A DNA stretch of 64,000 nucleotides, from NCBI GenBank assembly GCA_905215385.1, contig CAJMPY010000013.1, positions 1 through 64,000 of the forward strand, written 5' to 3'. This DNA is from an uncultured bacterium (GTDB lineage: Bacteria > Actinomycetota > Coriobacteriia > Coriobacteriales > Coriobacteriaceae). The notes below the pieces were generated by a model. It was not told the DNA's origin, made no database searches, and saw nothing but the letters and a program-made list of their open reading frames with translations. This document shows, one piece after another, positions 52,299 through 61,687 of this stretch (positions are counted from its first letter, which is position 1; each line of letters starts with the position of its first letter). The position numbers were made by a program, and so were the translations under genes.

Positions 52299-53423
52299 AT
52301 GGCACGTGTGCACAACTTCTCAGCTGGCCCGGCCGCACTGCCCACAAGCGTGCTCGCCGAGATCGCCGACGAGATGATGGACTACCACGGTTGCGGCATG
52401 TCCGTGCTCGAGATGAGCCATCGATCTAGCATGTACCAGCAGATCATCGACGACGCCGAGGCAACCCTGCGCCGCCTGCTGAGCATCCCCGATAACTACC
52501 GTGTTCTGTTTTTGCAGGGCGGCGCCACGCTGCAGTTTGCGGGCATCCCGATGAACCTCATGCGCCGCGGCCGCGCCGGCTACGTCGTGACCGGCAACTT
52601 CGCCAACAAGGCGTACAAGGAAGCCGCCAAGTACGGCGAGGCCGTGCTGCTCGCGAGCTCCGAGGAAACCAATTTCGACCGCATTCCCGCCATGGCCGAC
52701 ATCAACGCGCGCATTGCCGCCGAGGCCGCGGGCGGCGGGCTCGACTACGTCTACATCTGCCAGAACAACACCATCTTTGGCACCATGTACCACGAGCTGC
52801 CTAACTTCGGCGACGTACCGCTGGTCGCCGATGTCTCGAGCTGCTTTTTGTCGCAGCCGCTCGACGTCGAGCGCTACGGACTCATCTACGCCGGCGCTCA
52901 GAAAAACGCCGGCGCCGCGGGCGTCACCGTGGTTATCGTGCGCGACGACCTGATCGCCGACGGTCCAGCCTTTGCGCAGACGCCGCAGTACATGGACCTT
53001 AAGACCCAGGCCGCCAAGGGCTCCATGCTCAACACGCCCAACACCTTTGGTATCTACGTGTGCGGCAAGGTGTTCCGTTGGGTTGAGCAGACCGGCGGAC
53101 TTGCCGCCATGGCCGAGCGCAACTGGGCCAAAGCCAACCTGCTCTATGACTTGCTCGAGCAAAGCGAACTGTTCCATGGCACCACGCAGGCCGACAGCCG
53201 CTCCATCGCCAACGTCACCTTCCGCACCGGCGACGCCGAGCTCGACGCGGCCTTTGTCGCAGGCGCGGCCAAGCACCAGATTCAAAACGTCAGGGGCCAT
53301 CGCCTGGTGGGCGGCATGCGCGCCAGCGTCTACAACGCCGTAACCATGGAAGACGTGCAGGCACTTGCCTCGTACATGAAGGACTTCGAAGCGCAGCATA
53401 GTTTGAGTCCGCGATCTAACTAG
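52299..53423 (+). CDS. serC: Phosphoserine aminotransferase
   Basis: SerC converts 3-phosphohydroxypyruvate to phosphoserine. The 374-residue PLP enzyme has the typical start HNFSAGPAALP, GMSVLEMSHRS, LFLQGGATLQFAGIPMNL and the PLP lysine in YAGAQKNAGAAGVTVVIV. The C-terminal GHRLVGGMRASVYNAV motif matches the family. ATG 52299 follows AAGGGGAC. It is followed 72 bases on by serA, forming a serine-synthesis operon. Confidence 0.96.
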   Translation: MARVHNFSAGPAALPTSVLAEIADEMMDYHGCGMSVLEMSHRSSMYQQIIDDAEATLRRLLSIPDNYRVLFLQGGATLQFAGIPMNLMRRGRAGYVVTGNFANKAYKEAAKYGEAVLLASSEETNFDRIPAMADINARIAAEAAGGGLDYVYICQNNTIFGTMYHELPNFGDVPLVADVSSCFLSQPLDVERYGLIYAGAQKNAGAAGVTVVIVRDDLIADGPAFAQTPQYMDLKTQAAKGSMLNTPNTFGIYVCGKVFRWVEQTGGLAAMAERNWAKANLLYDLLEQSELFHGTTQADSRSIANVTFRTGDAELDAAFVAGAAKHQIQNVRGHRLVGGMRASVYNAVTMEDVQALASYMKDFEAQHSLSPRSN

Positions 53424-53495
53424 CCCGCAACGCGCGGGCCGACCAGCCATCTCAAACCACCCTGTTTAGATCAAAACCTGCTAAGGAGTTTTTCC

Positions 53496-54659
53496 ATGCG
53501 TAAGATTAAGACCATCGACGACATCACCAAAGACGGCAAAGTCGAGTTTGGCGAGGGCTACGAGTTTGTGGGCACCGCCGAGGAGGCCGACGCTATCCTG
53601 ATGCGCTCCACCGACCTGCACGGCTACGAGCTGCCCGAGGGCATCCGCGCCATCGCCCGCTGCGGCGCCGGCGTCAACAACATCCCCGTCGAGGAGTACG
53701 CCAGAAAGGGCGTCGTCGTCTTTAACTCCCCCGGTGCCAACAGCAACGCCGTCAAGGAGCTCGTCCTGGGCATGCTGGTGCTTTCGAGCCGCGGCGTCGT
53801 GCAGTCGATGAACTGGGTGCGCAACAACGCCGACGACCCCGAGATCCAGGTCGATGCCGAGAAGGCCAAGAAGGCCTTTGTGGGCCGCGAGCTCAAGGGC
53901 AAGCGCATCGGCGTCATCGGCCTGGGCAACGTAGGCTCCAAGGTCGCCAACGCCTGTGTCGACCTGGGCATGGACGTTTACGGCTACGACCCGTTCATTT
54001 CCGTCGAGCACGCATGGGTGCTGAGTCGCGAGGTGCAGCGCGTGGGCACGCTCGAGGACCTCTGCCGCGGCTGCGACTACCTCACCGTGCACGTGCCCAG
54101 CAAGGCCGATACCATCGGCATGATCAGCACCGAGCAGATCGACCTGCTGGCGCCCGACGCCGTGCTCATCAACTACGCGCGCGAAACCATCATTGACGAG
54201 GACGCCGTCGACGCTGCCCTGCGCGAGGGCAAGCTCAGCTGGTTTAGCTGCGACTTTGCCACGCCCAAGACCGTCAAGATGCCCAACACGTTTATCACCA
54301 CGCATTCGGGCGCCGGCACCGGCGAGGCCGAGGCCAACTGCGCCGACATGGCCATCAGCGAGCTCAAGGATTACCTGGAAAACGGCAACATCGCGCACAG
54401 CGTCAACTACCCCGCCTGCAGCATGGGCAAGGCGCGCGCCGCAAGCCGCATTGCCTGCCTGCATGCCAACGTGCCCAACATGATCGGCCAGATCACGGCC
54501 ATTCTCGCCAAGGACAACGCCAACGTGCAGCGCATGACCAACGAGTCCGCTGGCGAGAACGCCTACACCATGTTCGACACCGATGAGCACCTGGACGGCA
54601 GCACGATCGAGGCACTTAAGCAAATTCCGTCGATGTATCGTGTGCGCGTGATTAAATAG
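53496..54659 (+). CDS. serA: Phosphoglycerate dehydrogenase
   Basis: SerA oxidises 3-phosphoglycerate, the first step of serine synthesis. The 387-residue protein has ILMRSTDL, ARCGAGVNNIPVEE and the NAD-binding GVIGLGNVGSKVA (about 138-150). Further on are NYARETIIDEDAV and a histidine in THSGAGTGEAEANCAD. The last ~75 residues form an ACT-like regulatory domain (MIGQITAILAKDNANVQRM), so serine feedback is possible. ATG 53496 has AAGGAG upstream. Confidence 0.95.
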   Translation: MRKIKTIDDITKDGKVEFGEGYEFVGTAEEADAILMRSTDLHGYELPEGIRAIARCGAGVNNIPVEEYARKGVVVFNSPGANSNAVKELVLGMLVLSSRGVVQSMNWVRNNADDPEIQVDAEKAKKAFVGRELKGKRIGVIGLGNVGSKVANACVDLGMDVYGYDPFISVEHAWVLSREVQRVGTLEDLCRGCDYLTVHVPSKADTIGMISTEQIDLLAPDAVLINYARETIIDEDAVDAALREGKLSWFSCDFATPKTVKMPNTFITTHSGAGTGEAEANCADMAISELKDYLENGNIAHSVNYPACSMGKARAASRIACLHANVPNMIGQITAILAKDNANVQRMTNESAGENAYTMFDTDEHLDGSTIEALKQIPSMYRVRVIK

Positions 54660-54699
54660 CGCCGGCGCCAATCCTGCCAGACAGACCACGAAGCCCATT

Positions 54700-54734
54700 C
54701 GGCCCCCGTTTTCACGAAACGGGGGCCGATTTTG
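54700..54734 (+). terminator. Terminator of serCA
   Basis: The stem CGGCCCCCGTTT / AAACGGGGGCCG is followed by ATTTT. Confidence 0.9.
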
Positions 54735-55006
54735 TTGCTCCGGACGACTTTAAAATGATACCCAGAACAAGTTTTTTCAGATAATCGATAGTGAGGCTCA
54801 AGTCGCTAAGCACACCCGCTTTGATAAACAGCTTTATCAGGGACTTTAGTAGGTAAAAATCGATCTCTATGTGCCGAATGTAAGTTGACTGTCCATTTTC
54901 CGAAACAACTTATTCTAGATAGCATTTTTAAGGCCCCTCCAAGGCGAAATATAAGTCTTTTTGTGACCAAAACTCTAGTCCGCGCGACCGTTTTCCACCC
55001 GCGCGG
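54735..55006. other. AT-rich gap between serA and the 55-kb gene
   Basis: This gap is AT-richer than the surroundings and holds no gene or structure I can name. Confidence 0.4.
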
Positions 55007-56056
55007 CTACATTCCTGCCCAATCGATAAAAATCTCCTCACGAAGCCGCCGTTCGAGCTCCTGCTGTCGCGGCGTCTTGTCTTTCAGCGGCACATCGAGA
55101 TAGGACATGATGAGCTCCATCACCACGCGGAAGGCATCGAAGTCGGCCAGCTGACCATAGGTCATCAGAACGACGGGATATCCCATGGCTTGCAAGGCCG
55201 TCGTTCGATCGGAGTCCGAAATCTTGGATTCTATGGATCCGTGAATGGCTTTACCTTGGCATTCAACCAGACACTCTCTGCTGCCGTCCTTATTTGCCAG
55301 CAGGATATCGGCATAGCGCCTATCAAGCCCCGAAATCAGGCGGGCACTGCGCGTCAAGCGAATCTCGACGTTATTGGTAAGGCGCAGCCCTTCGCCGCCG
55401 CGCAACCTCGTAAGGCCAAACAGCATCGAAGCCTGAACCTCGAGCGGCGATGCCGCCACCCCCGTAATGCATTTCGCGGCACGCGTGAACGATTTAGCGC
55501 CGCGGAGCCCCGGGATCTTATCGACGTACTCGGTAAGTTCAGAGAGCTCAATCAAGGGAGGTCGTTTCCACAAGTCTGTTGGATTCCCCGAGGTATCCTT
55601 TACGTTTTCCCAGCCCGACCGTGCGTCACCCCACCGGCCCCCGTATGCCTGCTCAAGTGCCGACTTTACCTGAGGCGCAATCTTGCACACGGCAAAGGTG
55701 CCGCACATCTCATACATGCACATGATCAGACGCTCGTTTGAGACCGAGGAAGCCAGGGTCAGCAGGGTAAAGAGCGGGGACGCGACATCGAGGCCAAACT
55801 CTGTCTGTCGCATGGAATCAAACGGCCTCTCCCCGTTCCAAACATGCCTGACAATGCGATCGCCCTTACGTCCGCAGCTGCCCTGCGCCAACACGTGTAA
55901 CGGGGTGCCCAGGAAATGCGTGACGAGCGGATGCTCACATAGGTGCTCCCTGCGCGGATCGTCCGCAGAATCGGGCAGGTCCAGCATTATTGCCAAGACC
56001 TGTGGAGGTATCCGGTGATACCGAAAGGCAGATATGTCGCACAGCATGTCGTCCAT
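55007..56056 (-). CDS. Putative PD-(D/E)XK-type protein
   Basis: The C-terminal part, YADILLANKDGSRECLVECQGKAIHGS, has the spacing D...ECQGK expected of a PD-(D/E)XK nuclease core (compare VSR/DUF559 proteins). The N-terminal 200 residues (SAFRYHRIPPQVLAIMLDLP onward) are unrecognised. I start it at ATG 56056 (349 residues); open reading continues upstream into the opposite M20 gene and has no clear start or ribosome-binding site, so the true start is uncertain. Function unknown; nuclease is inference. Confidence 0.6.
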   Translation of the reverse strand: MDDMLCDISAFRYHRIPPQVLAIMLDLPDSADDPRREHLCEHPLVTHFLGTPLHVLAQGSCGRKGDRIVRHVWNGERPFDSMRQTEFGLDVASPLFTLLTLASSVSNERLIMCMYEMCGTFAVCKIAPQVKSALEQAYGGRWGDARSGWENVKDTSGNPTDLWKRPPLIELSELTEYVDKIPGLRGAKSFTRAAKCITGVAASPLEVQASMLFGLTRLRGGEGLRLTNNVEIRLTRSARLISGLDRRYADILLANKDGSRECLVECQGKAIHGSIESKISDSDRTTALQAMGYPVVLMTYGQLADFDAFRVVMELIMSYLDVPLKDKTPRQQELERRLREEIFIDWAGM

Positions 56057-56210
56057 GAAGGGTACGTACCCGCTGCGTCGCTTGTGAACCCGCTCGGACG
56101 GCAAACGCGCTGGCTCGGCCTGCGAACGGTAAATACTGCCACGCCCACGTCGCGGATCTCTCAGGAGGCTTACAATCGGTTTGGAAAGCAAACTGATTGT
56201 GAGGTTGCAT

Positions 56211-57431
56211 ATGGTTGATGAGGATTTTGCCTGGCGGCTTGCGCAGGAGCTCGTGCGGATCGACAGCTCAGACCCGGGCGCGTATGAGGATGAAATTGAG
56301 CGCTTCATTAAGAGGCTCATTGAGCAGCAGCTGGCACAACTTGATAGTTCTGCGCTCGATGCCGTGCAGATTGAGGAGCTCGAAGTGCTGCCCGGGCGCC
56401 GCAACCTTAAAGTCACCGTGCCGGGCCAAAGCGACGAGCCGCGGCTGATCTATATCTGCCACATGGATACCGTCACCTTGGGCGATGGCTGGGACGCAGA
56501 CATCGAACCGCTTGGGGCGGTTGTGCGCGACGATAAACTCTATGGCCGCGGTGCCTGCGATATGAAGGGTGGCCTGGCCTGCGCCATTGCCGCACTGGTC
56601 CATACGCTCGAGCGCGTGGCGGCGGATGGCGCGCTGCCACGCCGCGGCTTTTCGCTCATCTGCTCGGTCGACGAGGAAGACTTCATGCGCGGCTCAGAGG
56701 CCGCGATCGATGCTGGCTGGGTCGGCTCGCGCGAATGGGTGCTGGACACCGAGCCCACCGACGGGCAGATCCAGGTGGCGCACAAGGGTCGCACGTGGTT
56801 CGAGATCGAGATGGCCGGCGTCACGGCTCATGCAAGCCAGCCTTGGAAGGGCGCCGACGCCGTCGCCGCCATAGCCGAGGTCGTGTGCTCGCTTCGTCGC
56901 ACGTTTGCGACGCTGCCTTTACATGAGGAGCTGGGGCCATCGACCATCACGTTTGGACAGATCGAGGGTGGCTACCGTCCCTATGTCGTGCCCGACCACG
57001 CTAAGGTCTGGGTCGATATGCGCCTGACCCCGCCGACCGATACGGCCGCCGCGACGCGCATGGTAGAGCAGGCCATTGTCGCCGCCGAAGCCGCGGTCCC
57101 AGGCTGCCATGGAAGCTATACCGTGACAGGCGACCGCCCCGCCATCGAGCGCGATCCGGCCTCTCCCCTTCTAGCTGCGCTCAAGTGCACAGCAGACGAT
57201 GTGACGGGCACGGACACGACCGTCGGCTTCTTTACCGGCTACACCGACACTGCCGTCATTGCCGGCAAGACAGGCAACCGCAATTGTATGAGCTACGGCC
57301 CCGGCTCGTTGGCGCTCGCGCACAAGCCCAACGAGTATGTGCCCCATGCCGATATCGTTCGCTGCCAAAACGTGCTCATCGCGCTTGCCGATAACACGCT
57401 CTGGGACGCAAGCGGCCAAGTTGGGGCATAA
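56211..57431 (+). CDS. M20-family metallopeptidase (ArgE/DapE-like)
   Basis: This is a zinc-dependent deacylase or dipeptidase of 406 residues. Metal ligands are visible: CHMDTV (about 84-88), YGRGACDMKGG and CSVDEEDFMRG. The dimerisation lid contains VTAHASQPWKGADAV, and the late YGPGSLALAHKPNEYVPHADI supplies the final His. This matches the ArgE/DapE/ACY1 group; substrate not determinable. ATG 56211 has GAGG upstream. Confidence 0.9.
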   Translation: MVDEDFAWRLAQELVRIDSSDPGAYEDEIERFIKRLIEQQLAQLDSSALDAVQIEELEVLPGRRNLKVTVPGQSDEPRLIYICHMDTVTLGDGWDADIEPLGAVVRDDKLYGRGACDMKGGLACAIAALVHTLERVAADGALPRRGFSLICSVDEEDFMRGSEAAIDAGWVGSREWVLDTEPTDGQIQVAHKGRTWFEIEMAGVTAHASQPWKGADAVAAIAEVVCSLRRTFATLPLHEELGPSTITFGQIEGGYRPYVVPDHAKVWVDMRLTPPTDTAAATRMVEQAIVAAEAAVPGCHGSYTVTGDRPAIERDPASPLLAALKCTADDVTGTDTTVGFFTGYTDTAVIAGKTGNRNCMSYGPGSLALAHKPNEYVPHADIVRCQNVLIALADNTLWDASGQVGA

Positions 57432-57470
57432 TAAGCCGCGAACAAACCGACTCGCGCGTTAGGACCGCCC

Positions 57471-58151
57471 ATGAAAGCACTTCCGTTTCCCTGCATCCGC
57501 CCAGCTCAGGACCGCGTGCTCGAGGCGCTGCCTGCGATGGGCGGTATCCTGAGCGGCAACGACGCCCTGCGCGGCGCCATTGCTGACGGCCTAATGCTCA
57601 AGGATCCAGGCGCGGCGTATTACGTGTACGAGTGTTCGGGAGAGCTGGGACGCGTGATGGGCGTTGTGGCAATTTGCCCGGTTGGTGTACTGACGGACGA
57701 CAACGCGTCCTCCGCAGATGCGGCCGCAGCCGCCCGCGCAATCGCCGAGCTTAAGGTGCAGCCTCGCCCTGTAACGCTCGCCTACGAAGCCTCGCCCGTC
57801 ATGGATATCATCCTCGGCGCCGCCAAAGAAGGCGCGTCGCTCTATGCCGTCACCGACCCCGCCGGCATTACGCACCGTGTGTGGGAGGTCAAGCGCGAGG
57901 ACGCCGTTGCTGCCATCCGTGCCATGCTCGATCAGGCACCCGACCCCGTGTTCGCCGGTGACTCCGCCTATGCCGCCGCACTGGCTGGGGCATCGCAGAT
58001 TCTGGCCGATGAGGCCCGTGCCGCCGGAACGCACACCGGCAAAGAGCCGTTCAACTTTGCCGTAGCTGCGCTCTTCCCCGCCGCGCAGGTCAGCGGCGGC
58101 GCGCCGCAGGTTCCGACGGGTCTGCTCACTCACCAGATCTCACGGTTCTAG
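57471..58151 (+). CDS. DUF1015-like protein, shortened
   Basis: This 226-residue protein begins KALPFPCIRPAQDRV, as DUF1015-family proteins do, and continues with YYVYECSGELGRVMGVVAIC. It stops well short of the usual 400-plus residues. It may be a distinct short subfamily or a deletion derivative. It lies 39 bases after the M20 gene, so the two are probably one transcript ending at the terminator below. Confidence 0.65.
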   Translation: MKALPFPCIRPAQDRVLEALPAMGGILSGNDALRGAIADGLMLKDPGAAYYVYECSGELGRVMGVVAICPVGVLTDDNASSADAAAAARAIAELKVQPRPVTLAYEASPVMDIILGAAKEGASLYAVTDPAGITHRVWEVKREDAVAAIRAMLDQAPDPVFAGDSAYAAALAGASQILADEARAAGTHTGKEPFNFAVAALFPAAQVSGGAPQVPTGLLTHQISRF

Positions 58152-58194
58152 CGGACTCAAACGCGAAGCTGGAAAACCCAGCATCCAAACAAAC

Positions 58195-58237
58195 AAGGGG
58201 CGGGGATGCAATGCCCGTGCATGCATCCCCGCCCCTT
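58195..58237. terminator. Terminator between convergent genes
   Basis: A perfect 16-bp stem AAGGGGCGGGGATGCA / TGCATCCCCGCCCCTT is present. Confidence 0.85.
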
Positions 58238-58282
58238 TCGCATCAAACAATTACGCCGGTAAACCGGGCCGCAACGTCAGCG

Positions 58283-58918
58283 TTATCCACGCTGCGGACC
58301 TGCCGCCGCCACGAGCGGCTCTAGCCCCAGCTCGCGCGCGTAGTCTTCCTGCGTAAAGATCTCAACCAGTTCAAACGTATCGGTCGTATCGTCAAACACG
58401 AAATGCAGCACCGAGCAGTTGCCCGGCACGCGCTCGCGCTCGTCGGCCTCCGTGCCCTTCACGTGATCCAAAAACTCCTTGATGGCCGACCCGTGGCTCA
58501 CCGCGAGCACGCACGAATGGTCCGGGCGTCGCATAAGATCGGTCAGCGTCGTCACCATGCGCTCGCGCACCTGCATCTGGCCCTCACCGCCAAACTGGCG
58601 ATAGAAATCGCGCCACGGGCGCTCGGGCATAAGCATCACGCGCTCGGCCTCAAAGTCGCCAAAGAACCACTCGCGCAGACCGTCCAGGCGCTCGTACGTC
58701 ATGCCCGACCACAGGTTGGCGATGGTCTGTTCGGTGCGGTGCAGCGTAGAGGTGTAGGCGTGGTCGGGCTCAATGCCGCGCGCACGCAAGAACATGCCGG
58801 CACGCGCCGCCTGATCGCAGCCCAGCTGTGTGAGCGGCGAGTCACTCCACCCCTGAATGATACGCTTAAGGTTGAATATCGTCTGTCCATGACGGACCAG
58901 ATACAGATCTTTATTCAT
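58283..58918 (-). CDS. Histidine phosphatase family protein 1
   Basis: The 211-residue phosphoglycerate-mutase-like phosphatase has the N-terminal LVRHGQTIFNLKRIIQG phosphohistidine motif and a late AVSHGSAIKEFL with the second His. ATG 58918 has AAAGG upstream. It is a neighbour and likely paralogue of the next gene. Confidence 0.9.
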   Translation of the reverse strand: MNKDLYLVRHGQTIFNLKRIIQGWSDSPLTQLGCDQAARAGMFLRARGIEPDHAYTSTLHRTEQTIANLWSGMTYERLDGLREWFFGDFEAERVMLMPERPWRDFYRQFGGEGQMQVRERMVTTLTDLMRRPDHSCVLAVSHGSAIKEFLDHVKGTEADERERVPGNCSVLHFVFDDTTDTFELVEIFTQEDYARELGLEPLVAAAGPQRG

Positions 58919-58935
58919 AGGGGTCCTTTCGTTCG

Positions 58936-59478
58936 TTACCAACCCAAGAGCGAAAACGCCCCATCGCAATAGCCAAAATGAAGCACGGCACCGTTGTCGG
59001 GCAGCTCTCCCCCGCCAGTCACATACTCAAGAAACTCCTGGCAGGCTGAGCCGTGGGAAACCGCCAGCACGCAGTCGTGCTGCGGCCTGGCCATGATGCG
59101 GGACAGCGCCGCGACCATGCGCGACTGAAGCTGCACTTCCGACTCGCCGCCAAAGGCAACAGGATAATCGCCCCAGGGCTGCGGCGGCATCTCGCGATTT
59201 GATGTGCCCTCCAGCGAGCCAAAATGCCACTCACGCAGGTCATCGACCAGCTCAATGGAACGGCCCTCGCCAACGATAAGCTCGGCCGTATGCCGCGCCC
59301 GGCCCAACGGCGAGGAATACACATGATCAAAGGCCACGCCACGCGCCGCAAACGCCGTACGCGCCGTCAGCGCCTGCTCGCGCCCGCGCGCCGTAAGCGG
59401 CGAATCGTGCCAGCCCTGCAAAATGCTCTGCACATTGAGCTCAGTCTGCCCATGCCGCACCAAATACAGATCTGCCAC
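58936..59478 (-). CDS. Histidine phosphatase family protein 2
   Basis: The 180-residue paralogue of the adjacent phosphatase has LVRHGQTELNVQSILQGWHDSPL and AVSHGSACQEFLEYV. I start it at GTG 59478, which has AGGGGAGGG upstream and aligns with the partner's start; upstream reading enters a repeat. The tandem pair suggests duplication; substrates unknown. Confidence 0.85.
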   Translation of the reverse strand: MADLYLVRHGQTELNVQSILQGWHDSPLTARGREQALTARTAFAARGVAFDHVYSSPLGRARHTAELIVGEGRSIELVDDLREWHFGSLEGTSNREMPPQPWGDYPVAFGGESEVQLQSRMVAALSRIMARPQHDCVLAVSHGSACQEFLEYVTGGGELPDNGAVLHFGYCDGAFSLLGW

Positions 59479-59494
59479 ACACCCTCCCCTCGTA

Positions 59495-59526
59495 CCACCA
59501 CAAAGGGGACAGGAGCCTTTGTGGTG
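59495..59526. repeat. CCACCACAAAGG palindrome, copy 5
   Basis: The CCACCACAAAGG arm pairs with CCTTTGTGGTG, with GGACAGGAG between. It lies between the nitroreductase and phosphatase genes. Confidence 0.8.
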
Positions 59527-59561
59527 ATTTTGCCGCCGGATTGCACCGCAACGACGCACAA

Positions 59562-60233
59562 CTACAGCAGCACGTCGGCAAGCGGACGCTTGGGTACGTG
59601 GTGCACCCGCGCCTCGTCGCGCCAATAATTGATGGAGCCGTCGGGGTTGGAATCGATCGCATCGATCACCTGTGTCTCGGCCGGAATGCCAAACGCCATG
59701 ATCAGCTTGAGCTCATACTTGTCGTTATCGAGCCCCATGGCATCGATCGCGTGGGGCGTAAAGGCCTTGAACATGCAGGCTGCCACCTCGGGCGTGGCGC
59801 TGCGGGCGGCGAGCATCATCGTCTGCGCGGTAATGCCCGTGTCGACATCGGTAATGGGAGCGGCGGGCTTGCCCGGAACGGCGCGCTCAGCAAGAATCGC
59901 GATGTAGCCGGTCGGGCGCTCGCCCTCATCGGGACCCGGCCAATCCTTGAGCGCACCGGCCCATGCAAGCTCGTCAAATACACGCGCGCAGTCCTCTGCA
60001 CCGCTCACCACGTGAAAGCGCAGACGCTGAGCATTGGCGCCGCAGGGAGCCAGGTGCGCCAGTTCCGCCAGCTCGAGCAAAAACTCGCGCGGCACGCGCA
60101 TGGACTCGTCAAAGCGACGGCACGTACGGGCACGACGGACCAGCGCATCAAACGCTTCCAGACCGAGCTTTTCGCAACCTTGCTTTGCCATCGATTCGAC
60201 ACTCGACGGTGCCTCGGGAACTGCTTCGTTCAT
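59562..60233 (-). CDS. Nitroreductase-like flavoprotein
   Basis: The 223-residue protein resembles FMN nitroreductases: ALVRRARTCRRFDESMRVP at the N-terminus, LAHLAPCGANAQRLRFHVV, and DTGITAQTMMLAARS with the FMN contact region. The C-terminus LKLIMAFGIPAETQVID is typical. ATG 60233; a GGGGG run precedes it. The substrate is unknown. Confidence 0.88.
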   Translation of the reverse strand: MNEAVPEAPSSVESMAKQGCEKLGLEAFDALVRRARTCRRFDESMRVPREFLLELAELAHLAPCGANAQRLRFHVVSGAEDCARVFDELAWAGALKDWPGPDEGERPTGYIAILAERAVPGKPAAPITDVDTGITAQTMMLAARSATPEVAACMFKAFTPHAIDAMGLDNDKYELKLIMAFGIPAETQVIDAIDSNPDGSINYWRDEARVHHVPKRPLADVLL

Positions 60234-60468
60234 AGGGACCCCCAATACAAGCCAATTGTCCTTAGGAAAATCTAACCTAAAACGTAGGCAATAACGAACA
60301 GGGCTGCAATGTTCTACACCTGTTGAATAGAAAACCGCGACGTGGGGAACAACGGAAACAATTCGGGACCTTTGGGTTACGTTTCGCCCTCCCCGACCCA
60401 TACGCCAGCGCCTTTAAGCGATACTGGTTGTAACGATCAAGGCTTACGCCGCACGGAAAGGAGACGTT

Positions 60469-61071
60469 ATGGGTATCTTTAGGAACGATGACCAAAAATC
60501 GAGCCAGTTTGGATTTGACGAGAAAAGTATGGCGGGCAAAGCCGTCAAGGCCGTGCGCTGGATCTACGCCATCACGGGCGTCGTGGCGCTCATTGCTGGC
60601 ATCGCGCTGCTTTTTGCACCCGCCAAGTCCCTCGTCTTTTTGACGACCGTCTTGGGTTTTTACTTTGTAATCACCGCTGCCATCAGGCTGTTCACTGCCA
60701 TTTTTGAGCCGCTGCTGCCCACTGGCTGGCGCGTGACGAGCATCATCTCCAACCTACTCATTATCCTGGGCGGCGTCATAATCCTGCGCAACCAGGCCTT
60801 CTCGACCGCGACACTCACCACGATGGTGGTTATCGTGGCCGGCTTTGGCTGGATTGTCGAAGGTGTCATGTCCATTCTGGAGTCCGAGCTTTCGTCCAAC
60901 CGCGCCCTTGCCATCCTGAGCGGTGCACTCTCCATCATCGCCGGCATGTTCGTGTTTATCTATCCGCTGTGGTCGGCCAAGATGCTTGTCATCTTTAGTG
61001 GCGCCGCGCTGCTGGTGTTTGGCGTAACGCTCATTGTTCGCGCCATTCAATTTGGCAAACTGGTGCACTAG
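60469..61071 (+). CDS. HdeD/DUF308-family membrane protein
   Basis: The 200-residue protein has six predicted membrane helices after a short hydrophilic start, in the paired-hairpin DUF308 pattern (WIYAITGVVALIAGIALLFAP, then repeats). Function is unassigned beyond acid-stress links in E. coli HdeD. ATG 60469 has AAAGGAG upstream. Its stop codon abuts the ATG of the next gene, so the pair is one operon. Confidence 0.85.
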   Translation: MGIFRNDDQKSSQFGFDEKSMAGKAVKAVRWIYAITGVVALIAGIALLFAPAKSLVFLTTVLGFYFVITAAIRLFTAIFEPLLPTGWRVTSIISNLLIILGGVIILRNQAFSTATLTTMVVIVAGFGWIVEGVMSILESELSSNRALAILSGALSIIAGMFVFIYPLWSAKMLVIFSGAALLVFGVTLIVRAIQFGKLVH

Positions 61072-61554
61072 ATGCCGCGAACGCTCTTTATTGATGCCGA
61101 CGCCTGCCCGGTCACGCGCGAGTCGATTGACTGCGCGCGGCGGGCGGGCGTCGCCGTTGTTATCGCCGGCAACAGCACGCAAAACCTGGAACGGCACATT
61201 CGCCGCGACGACCCGCGCGATGCCGAGCACGCGCGACGCGGCTTTTGGGTCACGACGCTCGACGTGAGCGTGGGCGCCGACAGCGCCGACTTTGCCATTG
61301 TCGAACGCCTGCAGGCGGGCGACGTGGTCGTGACGCAGGACATTGGCTTGGCGAGCATGGTGCTCGGGCGCGATGCCGCCGCTATCGGTGTGCGCGGGCG
61401 CGTCTACGACAAAGCAACCATCGACATGCAGCTGTTTATTCGCCACGAGGAAAAGAAGGTGCGCCGCGCCGGCGGACGCACTCGCGGGCCGGCGGCATTT
61501 ACCAGCGAAGACCGCGCCCGCTTTAAACGCAACCTCACCGAGCTGCTGCGCTAA
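61072..61554 (+). CDS. YaiI/YqxD-family (DUF188) protein
   Basis: The 160-residue protein is a typical DUF188 member: FIDADACPVTRESID at the N-terminus, a central VVTQDIGLASMVLGRDAAAI, and RRAGGRTRGPAAFTSEDRARFKRNL (cut) at the C-terminus. The conserved Asp pattern recalls PIN-like folds; activity unproven. The ATG immediately follows the preceding stop. Confidence 0.92.
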   Translation: MPRTLFIDADACPVTRESIDCARRAGVAVVIAGNSTQNLERHIRRDDPRDAEHARRGFWVTTLDVSVGADSADFAIVERLQAGDVVVTQDIGLASMVLGRDAAAIGVRGRVYDKATIDMQLFIRHEEKKVRRAGGRTRGPAAFTSEDRARFKRNLTELLR

Positions 61555-61557
61555 CCA

Positions 61558-61592
61558 AGGTAGATTTTTGGGACATGTCCGGAAATCTACCT
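61558..61592 (+). terminator. Terminator with GGGACATG core
   Basis: AGGTAGATTT / AAATCTACCT arms flank TTGGGACATGTCCGG and are followed by TTTTTG. It is both a terminator and a member of the GGGAC-core hairpins. Confidence 0.8.
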
Positions 61593-61687
61593 TTTTGTTT
61601 TGGCGATTGACGCGCATCCAACGCCCAAGTCATGGCGGTAGATTTTACGGTATACCCCAGTTTTTACGGCCTATCCCAAACATCTAC

